A stretch of 64,000 nt of DNA from Phycisphaerae bacterium (GCA_011050235.1 DRGC01000086.1:1-64000); one strand, 5' to 3'; counted from the stretch's first letter, positions 17,450 to 26,652 are shown. Numbers and translations are program-made. Notes: generated by a model not told the origin, from the sequence alone.

Positions 17450-18577
17450 ATGGCCAAACGTAAGCAGAAAAAGAAGACGAAGAAAGCTTCAGCCGCCAAA
17501 TCGTCTCCCCCAATGAACCGACTGCGGCGGCAGATCGACCGCTGTGACACGGAGATCGTTCGGCTTCTCAACGAGCGGGCGTCGGTCGTCGTTCAGATCG
17601 GTGACATCAAACGCGATCGGAGCTCACCCATCTATTCGCCCGATCGGGAACATGCGGTTCTTCAGCACATCGCCCATCTGAACCACGGGCCGTTGCCGCG
17701 CAAGGCGCTCCAGGCGATCTATCGCGAGGTGATGAGCGGATCCTACGCGTTGGAGAAGCCCTTGCGCATCGCCTACCTCGGCCCGGAGGGGACGTTCAGC
17801 CACCAGGCGGCGATGCGAAAGTTCGGCGCGTCGGTGGAGTATCTCCCCCTGCCGGACATCCCGGCGATCTTCGAGGAAGTGGCCCGAAAGCATTGCAGCC
17901 TGGGGGTCGTGCCGATCGAAAATACGCTCGGCGGCGGCGTGGTCGATACGCTCGACTGCTTCGCGCATTTTCACGTGCCCATCTGTGCGGAAATCTTGCT
18001 GGAAGTCCACCACAACCTGCTGACCAAGGGCCCGACGAAGAAGATCAAACGAATCTACTCGCGGCCGGAGGTCTTCGCCCAGTGTCGCGAATGGCTTTCC
18101 AGCCAGTTTCGTGATGCGGAGCTGATCCCAATGGCCAGTTCGGCCCGCGCGGCCGAGCAGGCCGCCCGGTTGGTCAATGCGGCGGCGCTGGGATCGGAGC
18201 TGGCGGCGAAGGTGCACGGCCTGCGTGTGGCGTTTGCCCACGTCGAGGACAACCCGCACAACATAACGCGGTTCCTGGTGCTGTCGGACGCGCCGGCCAA
18301 GCCCACGGGGAATGATCGCACGGCGCTGATGTTCACGACGCGCCACAAGGCCGGGGCCTTGGTGGATGTGTTGAACGTCTTCTCGCGGAACAAGATCAAT
18401 CTCAGCAGTATCGACTCTCGTCCGACGCGGCGGCGCAACTGGGCGTACTACTTCTTCATCGAAGCCGAGGGACACGTCGACGACCCGCGATTGGTCAAGG
18501 CTGTCGAACAGGCCGGCCAGCATTGTGGCGAATTGCACGTGTTGGGCAGCTTCCCGCGCGACACCACGCCGGTCTGA
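17450..18577 (+). CDS. pheA: Bifunctional chorismate mutase / prephenate dehydratase (P-protein)
   Basis: 375 residues. An AroQ chorismate mutase helix set (MNRLRRQIDRCDTEIVRLLN, about 22-105), a prephenate dehydratase domain (YLGPEGTFSHQA; VPIENTLGGGV; the catalytic Thr lies in HNITRFLVL) and a C-terminal ACT domain (RTALMFTTRHKAGALVDVL, ESRP-like IDSRPTRRRNWAYYFFIE) for feedback inhibition by phenylalanine. It makes phenylpyruvate from chorismate. The first 20 residues are very lysine-rich (KRKQKKKTKKASAAK). If translation started at M22 this tail would be lost, so the start is somewhat uncertain. Confidence 0.96.
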   Translation: MAKRKQKKKTKKASAAKSSPPMNRLRRQIDRCDTEIVRLLNERASVVVQIGDIKRDRSSPIYSPDREHAVLQHIAHLNHGPLPRKALQAIYREVMSGSYALEKPLRIAYLGPEGTFSHQAAMRKFGASVEYLPLPDIPAIFEEVARKHCSLGVVPIENTLGGGVVDTLDCFAHFHVPICAEILLEVHHNLLTKGPTKKIKRIYSRPEVFAQCREWLSSQFRDAELIPMASSARAAEQAARLVNAAALGSELAAKVHGLRVAFAHVEDNPHNITRFLVLSDAPAKPTGNDRTALMFTTRHKAGALVDVLNVFSRNKINLSSIDSRPTRRRNWAYYFFIEAEGHVDDPRLVKAVEQAGQHCGELHVLGSFPRDTTPV

Positions 18578-18583
18578 TTGCGG

Positions 18584-18612
18584 TTGACTCCCCGGCCGCT
18601 TGGCGTCATAGT
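18584..18612 (+). promoter_or_regulatory. Promoter of tpiA-secG
   Basis: TTGACT (18584-18589), a 17-bp spacer and CATAGT (18607-18612), some 90 bp upstream of the tpiA start. Confidence 0.45.
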
Positions 18613-18704
18613 ACGCCGTTTAACCCGCCGCCGGACTGGCCGCTTCGCCGGGAACTCCCGGCGGTGGACCGGTTCGACGCCAACTGAGTAACAAGGACGG
18701 TCGA

Positions 18705-19472
18705 ATGCCCCGAAAGCTGTATATCGCCGGCAATTGGAAAATGAACACGTCCCTGGCCGAGTGCGCCGCCCTGACCGAGGGACTGGTGGAACGTCTGGGC
18801 GACGTGGCGGATGTGGATCTGGCGATCGCGCCGCCGTTTGTATACCTCCAGGCCGTGGGCCGGCAGGTGCAGGGAAGCCGGATCGCGCTGGGCGCCCAGA
18901 ACATGTTCTACGAGGACAACGGCGCCTATACGGGCGAGACGTCCGCGGCGATGCTCAAAGACGTCGGGTGTTGCTTCGTCATCCTGGGCCACAGCGAACG
19001 CCGGCACGTGATCGGTGAGACCGATGAGTTGATCAACCGCAAGGTGCTCAAGGCCCTGGCCGACGGACTGACGGTGATTTTGGCGGTGGGCGAGCTTCTG
19101 GAGCAGCGCCAGGCCGGGCAGACGATGGATGTGGTCCGGCGACAGGTCCAGGTCGGCCTGGAAGGCGTCGGCGTCGCCGAGATGGCCGGCGTGACGCTGG
19201 CCTATGAGCCGGTCTGGGCCATCGGCACGGGCGAGACGGCCTCGCCCGCCCAGGCGCAGGACGTGCACGCGATGATCCGCACTCTTGTCGGTGACCTGTA
19301 CGACGCCGAGACGGCGGCGGCGACGCGAATCCAATACGGCGGGTCGGTCAAGCCGTCCAACGCGGCGGAGTTGCTGGCGCTGGACGACGTGGACGGGGCC
19401 CTGGTTGGCGGCGCGAGTTTGAAGGCAGAGGATTTTGCCGGGATCGTTCAGGCCGGACGAGACGTCCCCTAG
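18705..19472 (+). CDS. tpiA: Triosephosphate isomerase
   Basis: 255 residues, the usual length. Catalytic residues: K12 (GNWKMN), H96 (LGHSERR) and E168 ([11 protein letters not shown]), plus the phosphate-binding [10 protein letters not shown] and GALVGGASL near the end. It interconverts dihydroxyacetone phosphate and glyceraldehyde 3-phosphate. It is followed 25 bp later by secG, a linkage found in many bacteria. Confidence 0.98.
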   Translation: MPRKLYIAGNWKMNTSLAECAALTEGLVERLGDVADVDLAIAPPFVYLQAVGRQVQGSRIALGAQNMFYEDNGAYTGETSAAMLKDVGCCFVILGHSERRHVIGETDELINRKVLKALADGLTVILAVGELLEQRQAGQTMDVVRRQVQVGLEGVGVAEMAGVTLAYEPVWAIGTGETASPAQAQDVHAMIRTLVGDLYDAETAAATRIQYGGSVKPSNAAELLALDDVDGALVGGASLKAEDFAGIVQAGRDVP

Positions 19473-19497
19473 AACGACCCCAACGAGAGACCAAACC

Positions 19498-20070
19498 ATG
19501 CAGGCATATGCATTCTGGGAAATCACACTTGCGACGTTGTTTGTCATCACGTGCGTGCTGCTCGTCCTGATCGTGCTGCTGCAGAAGGGACGCGGCGGCG
19601 GGTTGGGGGCCGCCTTCGGCGGGGCCGGCAGCAGTGCGTTCGGCACGCGGACCGGTGACGTGTTTACGTGGATCACGATCGTCCTGACGGGGCTGTTCCT
19701 GCTGCTGGCGGTGGGCACGACCGTGCTGCTTCGGCCGCCCCCCGACATCGTTGAGCGCCCGCAGTTCACGCCCCCGCCCCCCGGGACCCTTGGCGGGGAG
19801 ACAAAGGTGGCCCTGGAGTGTGCGACCAAGGGCGCCGACATTTACTACACCCTCGACGGCACCGACCCCACCCGGGAATCAGGCATCCCATATGAGCGGG
19901 AGATCCCTGTCCAGCCCGCCCAGACGCTCAAGGCCATCGCCGTGCGATCGGGCTGGAAGGATAGCGGGATCCGGAAGGGACGCTACGGGGTCAAGCCGGA
20001 GACGTTGGACGCGACCGATGGGATTCCGCCTTTGGTGTTGCCGAGCGGCACGGCCCCCGGTGACGAATAA
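19498..20070 (+). CDS. secG: SecG translocon subunit fused to a chitobiase-like C-terminal domain
   Basis: 190 residues from the ATG at 19498 (acGAGAGaccaaacc upstream). The first ~85 residues are SecG: two transmembrane helices around the conserved [16 protein letters not shown] and [15 protein letters not shown]. SecG normally ends soon after the second helix. Here a Pro-rich linker leads to ~65 residues matching the CHB_HEX_C type beta-sandwich ([30 protein letters not shown]). With the usual topology this domain would be in the periplasm. Both parts are in one frame with no stop. I know this fold from glycosidases and planctomycete surface proteins; its role on SecG is unknown. Confidence 0.93.
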   Translation: MQAYAFWEITLATLFVITCVLLVLIVLLQKGRGGGLGAAFGGAGSSAFGTRTGDVFTWITIVLTGLFLLLAVGTTVLLRPPPDIVERPQFTPPPPGTLGGETKVALECATKGADIYYTLDGTDPTRESGIPYEREIPVQPAQTLKAIAVRSGWKDSGIRKGRYGVKPETLDATDGIPPLVLPSGTAPGDE

Positions 20071-20099
20071 CGAACGCCAGGCGCTGCTGGGAGACGACC

Positions 20100-20981
20100 A
20101 TGCTTCGTTCGATGACGGGTTTTGGAAGCGCCAAAGGCAAAGCGGACGGTGTTGAATACGACGTTGAGATTCGCGCCGTCAACCATCGTTACTTCAAAGC
20201 CTCCATCAAGCTTCCCGAGGCCTGGTCATCGGCGGAAACCGACGTGGAGGCGCGCCTCCGCAGGGATATCCAGCGCGGGAGCGTCACGGTTTCGGTCCGC
20301 ATGAAGGTCGCCGACGAGCAGGCAGCCTATCATGTCAACATGGCGGCGATGGCGCGCTACGTCGATCAGTTGCGAGAGCTGGAGGTTGACGGCAACCTCA
20401 CGATGCGAATCGATCTCGGCTCGCTGCTGCAGCTGCCGGGCGTCTGCGAGCCGCCCGCCCTGGAAGATCTGTGCGTCAAGACCCACGCGGCGCTGATGGC
20501 GTTGATCGACGAGGCCGTCAAAGGTCTGATCGCGATGCGCCAGCGCGAAGGCGAGGCGTTGCGGACCGATCTGTTGGCCAACTGCGACGTGATCGATGAA
20601 CATCTGGCATCCGTCGCCGAGCGATCGCCTCTGGTCGTCAGCGACTATCACGAGCGGCTGCACCAGCGCGTGGCGGAGTTGACCGAGACGGGCAAGATCT
20701 CTCTCGACGCCGATGTCCTGACGCGGGAGGTGGCGATCTTCGCCGAGCGATGCGACATCGCCGAGGAGATCAGCCGGTTGGGCGGGCACCTCGATCAGTT
20801 CCGCAAGACGGTGAACGCGTCGGAGGCCTCCGGGCGGAAGCTGGACTTCATCACCCAGGAGATGCTCCGTGAGGCCAACACCATCGGCTCCAAGGCCAAC
20901 GATACCGAGATCGCCCGGGCGGTTGTTGAGATCAAGACAGCCGTCGACCGCATCAAGGAACAAGTCCAGAACGTCGAGTAG
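20100..20981 (+). CDS. yicC: YicC family endoribonuclease-like protein
   Basis: 293 residues starting MLRSMTGFGSAKG, the invariant start of YicC. The C-terminal DUF1732 block reads EEISRLGGHLDQF, then GRKLDFITQEMLREANTIG. YicC proteins have been linked to RNA cleavage and stationary-phase growth. The order yicC-gmk-rpoZ-coa(B)C is conserved in many phyla. Confidence 0.95.
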   Translation: MLRSMTGFGSAKGKADGVEYDVEIRAVNHRYFKASIKLPEAWSSAETDVEARLRRDIQRGSVTVSVRMKVADEQAAYHVNMAAMARYVDQLRELEVDGNLTMRIDLGSLLQLPGVCEPPALEDLCVKTHAALMALIDEAVKGLIAMRQREGEALRTDLLANCDVIDEHLASVAERSPLVVSDYHERLHQRVAELTETGKISLDADVLTREVAIFAERCDIAEEISRLGGHLDQFRKTVNASEASGRKLDFITQEMLREANTIGSKANDTEIARAVVEIKTAVDRIKEQVQNVE

Positions 20982-21015
20982 CGTTTCACCCGGCGGTTCG
21001 ACTCCGGAGACGGTC

Positions 21016-21591
21016 TTGAGCAAGCGCGGAAAACTTGTTGTGGTCACCGGCCCCTCCGGCGTGGGCAAGAGCACCATCGTCGGCGAAGTGGTGCGGCGCA
21101 CGGGCGCCGCCTTCAGCGTCTCGGCGACGACGCGCCCGGCGCGCCCAGGCGAGGTCGAGGGGCGGGAATACCAATTCATCGACGAGGCGACCTTCGAAGG
21201 CATGATCCAGCGCGACGAGCTGCTGGAATGGGCGAAGGTTTACGGCTGCTACTACGGCACGCCGTCGGCGCCGGTGCGGCAGGGGATCGAGGCCGGCAGG
21301 ACCGTGATTCTGGAAATCGACGTCGAAGGCGGCAAGCAGGTGCATCGCCACATGCCCGAGGCGACGTTTGTTCTGATCGAGCCGCCCTCGGCGGATGCGC
21401 TGGCCCATCGGCTAACCGGGCGGGGCAGCGAAACGTCCCAGAAGCGGCAGGAGCGCCTGGCCAAGGCGGACGAAGAAATCGCCGCCGCCAAGGCCAGTGG
21501 CGTGTATAATCGCAGCGTCGTTAACGACGATCTGGAGGCCGCCATCGAGCAGGTGGCCGCGATCGTCCGAGAGGAGTCTATAGACACATGA
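21016..21591 (+). CDS. gmk: Guanylate kinase
   Basis: 191 residues from the TTG at 21016, preceded by cGGAGAcggtc. The open frame is longer upstream but lies inside yicC. P-loop GPSGVGKS is at residues 10-17, then SATTRPARPGEVEGREYQF (GMP site), and LEIDVEGGKQV. It converts GMP to GDP. The stop overlaps the rpoZ start by ATGA. Confidence 0.95.
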   Translation: MSKRGKLVVVTGPSGVGKSTIVGEVVRRTGAAFSVSATTRPARPGEVEGREYQFIDEATFEGMIQRDELLEWAKVYGCYYGTPSAPVRQGIEAGRTVILEIDVEGGKQVHRHMPEATFVLIEPPSADALAHRLTGRGSETSQKRQERLAKADEEIAAAKASGVYNRSVVNDDLEAAIEQVAAIVREESIDT

Positions 21592-21848
21592 TTGAAGAAC
21601 TTAAGAGCGATGACCTGGTCAACAAGGTCGGCGGGCGATTCAAGCTGACCGCCCTGATTCAACACCGACTGGTAGAACTGGTGCAGGGCCAGCGGCCGTT
21701 TGTGGACCGCAAGATGCCCGATGGCAGGCAACGGACCGATATGGAGATCGTCATCCAGGAAATCCTGGAAGACAAGATCGCCATCGACTACGAGAAGTCC
21801 GACGTCACCTCGCCCGAGAAGATAGCGAAGCTTGATAAGGGGACGTAA
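21588..21848 (+). CDS. rpoZ: RNA polymerase omega subunit
   Basis: 86 residues, small and acidic/basic mixed. KVGGRFKLTALIQHRLVELVQG corresponds to the conserved omega helix, followed by MEIVIQEILEDKI. Position directly after gmk, with a 4-bp overlap, strengthens the call. It aids assembly of beta-prime into the polymerase. Confidence 0.88.
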   Translation: MIEELKSDDLVNKVGGRFKLTALIQHRLVELVQGQRPFVDRKMPDGRQRTDMEIVIQEILEDKIAIDYEKSDVTSPEKIAKLDKGT

Positions 21849-21863
21849 TCCACTGGCGGCGCG

Positions 21864-22457
21864 ATGGACGAACGCAACGATAATCCGCTGGCCGGCTACC
21901 AGGTGCTGCTGTGCGTTACGGGCGGCATCGCGTGCTATAAGTCCGCGGACCTGGCCAGCAAACTTACCCAGGCCGGCGCCGATGTCACCGTCGCCATGAC
22001 CGACGCCGCTCAGCGGTTCGTCACCCCGCTGACGTTCCAGGCCCTGACGGGCAGGGAGGCCTACACCAGTCTGTGGCAGGCGAGCGAAGCCTACAGCATT
22101 CGTCATACCTCCCTGGCCGACCGGATCGATCTGATGATCGTCGCGCCGGCGACGGCGGATAGTCTGGCGAAGATGGCGGTCGGTATCGCCGACGATCTGG
22201 TCACCACGACGGCCCTGGCGGTCTCTGGCGCGTGTGATATCCTGGTCGCCCCGGCAATGAACCCGCGGATGTGGCAGGCGCCCGCCACGCAGACGAACAT
22301 GAAAACGCTCGTCGATCGCGGCGTGCACGTGGTCGGCCCGGAAGAGGGGCGCATGGCCTGCGGAACGGTCGGGCCCGGGCGCATGACCGAGCCTGTCGAC
22401 ATCCTCAAGGTCGTCGCCGACCTGCTCAAACGCACTCCCCCTCGCAGCGCCGGCTGA
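21864..22457 (+). CDS. coaC: Phosphopantothenoylcysteine decarboxylase (CoaC, flavoprotein)
   Basis: 197 residues of the HFCD flavoprotein family. GGIACYKSADLASKL and the catalytic His in YSIRHTSLADR are present. PAMNPRMWQAPATQTNM is the substrate-recognition clamp, and EEGRMACGTVGPGRM follows with the catalytic Cys. It makes 4'-phosphopantetheine for coenzyme A. Most bacteria have a CoaBC fusion of about 400 residues; here the CoaB synthetase half is absent, so it must be encoded elsewhere or replaced. Confidence 0.9.
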   Translation: MDERNDNPLAGYQVLLCVTGGIACYKSADLASKLTQAGADVTVAMTDAAQRFVTPLTFQALTGREAYTSLWQASEAYSIRHTSLADRIDLMIVAPATADSLAKMAVGIADDLVTTTALAVSGACDILVAPAMNPRMWQAPATQTNMKTLVDRGVHVVGPEEGRMACGTVGPGRMTEPVDILKVVADLLKRTPPRSAG

Positions 22458-22514
22458 TCGCCGCTCACCAGCGGCCGGGCCGGGCGTTTCAACCAACCGA
22501 ACCGGAGGCAACAG

Positions 22515-23552
22515 ATGGTTTTCGATGCGTGCCTGGCCGACCTGGACGCACGGCTGGACGACCAGCAGGAACTGGCCAAACGGCAGGAGTGGCGGCGTTT
22601 TCTGGACGACCGGTGGGAGGGGGAATACTTCACCCCTTCCCCCCGCGCACCCGCCCCGGCGTCGGTCGATTGGCCCGCCATCCATATCAACGACGCCATC
22701 GAAGACGTCGACCTGATGGTCCTCAGCGAACTGGCCGGCTGCTCGGACGCGCTGGCCGACGGCGGCCGATCACCGTTGAACGTCCGGTGCAACTATGGGA
22801 CAGCCATCATGCCGCTGCTGTTCGGCTGCGAGCTGTTCGTCATGCCGCGAGAAACATCCACGCTGCCGACGGCTGTGCCCTTTCACAGCGATGACGACGT
22901 GCGCCGACTGCTCGACGCCGGCGTGCCCGATGTGCGAACGGGCCTGGGCGGACGGCTGTTCGACACGGCCGAGCGGTTCCTGGAGGTCTTCGAGGCCTAC
23001 CCGGCCGTCGGGCGAAACGTCACGCTCTATCATCCCGACGTCCAGGGGCCCGTCGACATCGCCGAGATGGTCTGGGGCAGCGAGATGTTCTACGCCTTCA
23101 TCGAACAGCCCGACCTGGTCAAGCAGTTCCTGGCCCTGCTGACCGATACCTACACCGCCTTCATGACCGCGTGGTTCGATCTGGTCCCGCCGACGCCCGA
23201 GTTCTCGCCGCACTGGGGCCTGGTGCACAAGGGCCCGCTGATGCTGCGGAACGACTCGCTGATGAACCTCTCGGGCGAGATGTACGTCGAGTTCGTCCGG
23301 CCGGCCGATCAGGCTCTGTTCGACCGCTTCGACGGCGGGGCGATCCACTTTTGTGGCCGGGGTGACCACTACATCGAGGCGATGTGCGAGATGGACGGCC
23401 TGACGGCCATCAACATGTCACAGCCGGAACTCAACGACATGGACGTCATCTTCCGAAACACGGTCGACAAGGGCATCAAGCTCGTGGGCTTCGGCGGGAT
23501 GGACCTGGACAACGTCGGTCGGCCCTTGCGGGGACACGTGCAGACGGGGTAG
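22515..23552 (+). CDS. Uroporphyrinogen-decarboxylase-like protein, copy 1
   Basis: 345 residues with the URO-D (beta/alpha)8 layout: PVDIAEMVWGSEMFYAF, SPHWGLVHKGPLMLRND, GAIHFCGRGDHYIEAMCEM, then NMSQPELNDMDVIF. The N-terminal residues for porphyrin decarboxylation are not evident. The HFCGRGDHY region (His and Cys) resembles corrinoid:coenzyme methyltransferases of the MtaA/MtbA branch. Planctomycetes encode many such paralogs. No haem or corrinoid gene adjoins it. Function unknown. Confidence 0.85.
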   Translation: MVFDACLADLDARLDDQQELAKRQEWRRFLDDRWEGEYFTPSPRAPAPASVDWPAIHINDAIEDVDLMVLSELAGCSDALADGGRSPLNVRCNYGTAIMPLLFGCELFVMPRETSTLPTAVPFHSDDDVRRLLDAGVPDVRTGLGGRLFDTAERFLEVFEAYPAVGRNVTLYHPDVQGPVDIAEMVWGSEMFYAFIEQPDLVKQFLALLTDTYTAFMTAWFDLVPPTPEFSPHWGLVHKGPLMLRNDSLMNLSGEMYVEFVRPADQALFDRFDGGAIHFCGRGDHYIEAMCEMDGLTAINMSQPELNDMDVIFRNTVDKGIKLVGFGGMDLDNVGRPLRGHVQTG

Positions 23553-23568
23553 CCGGCCGCAGCGGGCG

Positions 23569-23868
23569 TCAGGGCAGGGGGATTCGCTTGTCGTCGTCGA
23601 GGCGTTTGTTGGCCCGGTACAGAAGGGCCGTTCGCCCGATCACGCCCACACAGGTCGCCGTGAGCGTCTCGGCCGCTTCGGCGGCCAGTATCTTGCGCTC
23701 GGACCCGGCGGGCAGCTTGATCTTCACCAGCTCGTGGTGATCGAGCTGATCGGACAGCGCCGCCAGCACGGCTTGGGTCAGGCCCGCCTTGCCGACCGAC
23801 ACCAGCGGGGCCAGCGACTGGCCCCGGCTGCGGAGGAAACGTTTCTGCTTGCCTGTCAGGGCGTCCAC
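23569..23868 (-). CDS. yhbY: YhbY family RNA-binding protein (CRM domain)
   Basis: 99 residues from the GTG at 23868; the open frame continues upstream but inside the next gene. The YhbY/CRM signature is complete: LTGKQKRFLRSRGQSLAPLV, VGKAGLTQAVLAALSDQLDHHELVKIKL, and CVGVIGRTALLYRANKR. YhbY binds pre-50S particles in assembly. It is the last gene of a leftward set with a kinase and phosphoesterase. The start codon is a judgement. Confidence 0.88.
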   Translation of the reverse strand: MDALTGKQKRFLRSRGQSLAPLVSVGKAGLTQAVLAALSDQLDHHELVKIKLPAGSERKILAAEAAETLTATCVGVIGRTALLYRANKRLDDDKRIPLP

Positions 23869-23885
23869 GGGGATTGTCTTTCGCC

Positions 23886-24743
23886 TCAGGCGCCCGACCC
23901 GAGGGCGCCCAGCAGGCGGGCGGCCGTCGGCAGGTCGTCGGCGGTGAAGGGCGTGTCGGTGCGAAAGCTCACGATACAGCCGCGCAGACTGTCGCTGGTG
24001 ATCGCGGCGGCGCAGTCGCAAAGCAATTCGTAGCTGCCGTCGACGGGGCGGTGGCTGAGCAGGAAGAAACTCACACCCAGCGTCTCGGCCAGTGCGTCGA
24101 TCTGCTCGGGGGTTTGGTTTCGCCCCCACGTCCATTCGTAAACGCCGCCGCCGCGGTGGAGGTCTTCGTCGCAACTGACCCGGTCGAGGATGTCCACGCC
24201 CGCCAGGTCCATACGCTGCGGCGAGGGGATGGAGTGCGCGATGAAGACGCCGTTTCGGCATCGGATGGCCAGCGGCATCGAACGCAGGAACGTCAGCGTC
24301 GCGGCCAGCACGTCGTCGCCGCCTTCGGCAAATGCCGATACCGTGTCGGTGGCGAACTGCTTGCAGACGCCGCGGCCGTCCTTGGAGATCTCGCCGCCCG
24401 TGACCTGGGCCAGCGTGTGGTTGGACATCACAAACAGGACCTGCTCGGGGTGGGCCAGCCTCAGCCGCGCCGACCGCAGGAGCAGGTCCACACTGCGGTC
24501 CTTGCCGGTGGCCGGGTCGAGATCGCCGTGGATCAACTCCTGCAGAACCAGGATGCGGCCGGCGTTGGCCGACAAGGCGGCGTGGGCGATGATTCGGGCC
24601 AGCAACTTGCGCTGGCCATGCACGTCGCCGGCGACGATCACCTCGTGGTCGTCTTCCAGCCAGAGCGTGTTCCCGCGTCGGCGCTGATCCTGCTCGTTCA
24701 GCTCGGCGGCGCGTCGGAAGATGTCGGCAGCCGGGTGAGACAT
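23886..24743 (-). CDS. Metallophosphoesterase, divergent PPP-like
   Basis: 285 residues from the ATG at 24743 (MSHPAADIF), 8 bp after the kinase stop. The first calcineurin-like motif is intact (GDVHGQ, residues 39-44). The second reads LQELIHGDLD where PPP phosphatases have GDxVDRG, and the third SNHTLAQ where they have GNHE. Later AHS and SHRP histidines could still complete a metal site. Its fold is PPP-like but activity may be altered. Operon context with a Ser/Thr kinase suggests a kinase/phosphatase pair, which is inference. Confidence 0.78.
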   Translation of the reverse strand: MSHPAADIFRRAAELNEQDQRRRGNTLWLEDDHEVIVAGDVHGQRKLLARIIAHAALSANAGRILVLQELIHGDLDPATGKDRSVDLLLRSARLRLAHPEQVLFVMSNHTLAQVTGGEISKDGRGVCKQFATDTVSAFAEGGDDVLAATLTFLRSMPLAIRCRNGVFIAHSIPSPQRMDLAGVDILDRVSCDEDLHRGGGVYEWTWGRNQTPEQIDALAETLGVSFFLLSHRPVDGSYELLCDCAAAITSDSLRGCIVSFRTDTPFTADDLPTAARLLGALGSGA

Positions 24744-24750
24744 GACGTGG

Positions 24751-25659
24751 TCAGGCCCTTCGGGGGCCGGTCTTAGCCAATGCGCGGCGGATGAGCCCCA
24801 GCCGCGACACGACGGCATCCATGGTCTCGGGGCGCCGCTTGGGCCGCAGCTCGATGCAGTCCAGCACGAGCTTGCTCAGCGCCGGCGGTACGTCTGGGTT
24901 AATGTGGTCGGGCGGCTGGGTGGCCAGGTCGGCCTTGAGAGTGACCTGGCTTTGCTTGGGCAGCACGGTCGTGATCGGCTTGCCCGCAAGCACCCAGTAC
25001 AACGTGGCGCCGAAGTTATAGACATCGGTCCGGGCGTCCAGCGGCTGGCGCTTGACCTGCTCGGGCGCGATGAAGTCCGGCGTGCCCTGGATGCGCTCCT
25101 TGATCTTGCCCAGGCGGCAGCTCTGGCCCAGGTCGATGATCTTCACCGTGCCGTCTTCGGCCACAAGAATGTTGTTGGGCTTGAGGTCGGCGTGCACCCA
25201 GCCTGTCGCATTGACGTAGGCGACGGCCTCGGCCACTCGGGTGAAAATATGCATGACGTCGCGGATCAGTGTGGGACGCCGATCCTGGAGGCTCTCGCCG
25301 GCGCACAGCTCCATGAACAAATGCAGCTCGCTGACTCGCAGAAACTTGCGGATCTTCCGAAGGCGATAGATCTTCCGGATGACAGGATGATCGAGATGCT
25401 GAGCGACGTGAAATTCGTTCGTGACCTGGTCCAGAAAGCGCTGATCGGACGAATCGTGTCTGAGGACCCGTTTGAGCGCAAACTCCTCACCGCTCTGGCG
25501 GTTGCGGACCTGCCAGATCGTACTCCGCGCCCCGCTGCCGAGAGGCCTGATCACTCGACAGCCGGGCACCTGCAACGTCCGTGATGGATTCAGCACAGTT
25601 TTGAACTCGGGGTATAAGGTATGAATGAGTTCATGTATATCGGCTGAGATTGTACGCAC
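24751..25659 (-). CDS. Serine/threonine protein kinase
   Basis: 302 residues, a kinase domain with no membrane segment. Gly-rich loop LGSGARSTIWQV, catalytic Lys in EFALKRVL, HADLKPNN in the catalytic loop (HAD for HRD), IIDLGQS (DLG for DFG) and GTPDFIAPEQ. All residues needed for catalysis are present. It starts at a GTG with no clear ribosome-binding site. It is the first gene of a leftward operon with the phosphoesterase and yhbY. Confidence 0.9.
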   Translation of the reverse strand: MRTISADIHELIHTLYPEFKTVLNPSRTLQVPGCRVIRPLGSGARSTIWQVRNRQSGEEFALKRVLRHDSSDQRFLDQVTNEFHVAQHLDHPVIRKIYRLRKIRKFLRVSELHLFMELCAGESLQDRRPTLIRDVMHIFTRVAEAVAYVNATGWVHADLKPNNILVAEDGTVKIIDLGQSCRLGKIKERIQGTPDFIAPEQVKRQPLDARTDVYNFGATLYWVLAGKPITTVLPKQSQVTLKADLATQPPDHINPDVPPALSKLVLDCIELRPKRRPETMDAVVSRLGLIRRALAKTGPRRA

Positions 25660-25841
25660 TTATCGGCACGGTGGCAACGCCGGCGCTGCGGGCATTTTCC
25701 CCGGCGCCCAAGATTGTCCCAAACGATATCGACGCCCGGTAACTTACTCAAGTGACGGGCCTTCCGATCCGACGAAGATATGGGAACGCGCGGTCTGTCC
25801 ACCCGTTGGACACGGCGGCGCATAACTTGGAGGCACACATC

Positions 25842-26609
25842 GTGGCGAACCTTCATGACCTTAGTATCGACCAGATCCGTCAGGTCATCATAACTGCGGT
25901 GTCCAAGCAGACGCCAATTACCGTAAGTGTCAAACGTGACGGTGGTTGGGAGAACTATAGAAGTTCATTCCTGGCCATGTACGAACTGGGTCTTCTGATG
26001 CGCCCGCCGGTCAACGAGGCTGGCGCGGGCCCGGCGCTGCAGCTGGCCGATCAGGTAGGCATCAGCTTCAAACAGGGCCACCACAAGCATGTCTTTTTGG
26101 CCACGGTAGCCGGCACGGCGTCCCATGTCGGGGCCGACGGGGAGCCCGTCACCGCGCTGAAGATCATCGGGCCATCCCGGATGCAGCGAATTCAGCGCCG
26201 GGCGTTCGAGCGCGTGATGGTGCCCGATGGCGAGCTGGTCCGCGTGGCGTTCTGGCTGGGCGGCCAGGAGGTCGAGCCCCGAAGCAGCGCCAACGAGCAA
26301 GCTGTCTGGACCGGCCCGGTGAATGACCTCAGCGCGGGCGGCTTTCAGGTAGCCCTTCAGGACTACCAAGGCCCCGAGCTGCAGACCGGCGACCTGGTGG
26401 GGGTGCGGCTGATGTTCGGCGTCGCCAACGAGACGTGCTTCGCTGACGCCCAGTTCCGCCACAGCAAGACCCACGGCCATGGAATCCTGATGGGCTTTCA
26501 GTTTGTGGGCCTGGCCCACAGTCGCCGGGGCCGATCGGCGCTGCAACTGATCTCCGCCAAAGTGGCCGGCTTCTACTGCGCCCAAGGCCCTCGCCGCCGC
26601 GCATCCTAA
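25842..26609 (+). CDS. PilZ domain protein (c-di-GMP binding)
   Basis: 255 residues from the GTG at 25842, preceded by ttGGAGGcacacatc; the frame is open upstream without a better site. The N-terminal YcgR-like half is followed by PilZ motifs QRIQRRAFERV (RxxxR) and DLSAGGFQV (D/NxSxxG), both needed for c-di-GMP binding. It probably tunes motility or secretion. A diguanylate cyclase/HD-GYP protein at the right edge of the window could set the signal level. Confidence 0.88.
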   Translation: MANLHDLSIDQIRQVIITAVSKQTPITVSVKRDGGWENYRSSFLAMYELGLLMRPPVNEAGAGPALQLADQVGISFKQGHHKHVFLATVAGTASHVGADGEPVTALKIIGPSRMQRIQRRAFERVMVPDGELVRVAFWLGGQEVEPRSSANEQAVWTGPVNDLSAGGFQVALQDYQGPELQTGDLVGVRLMFGVANETCFADAQFRHSKTHGHGILMGFQFVGLAHSRRGRSALQLISAKVAGFYCAQGPRRRAS

Positions 26610-26652
26610 GCGCCCCCCTTGATGGGCGTCTTGGCGGCGGTAAGATGGCGGC

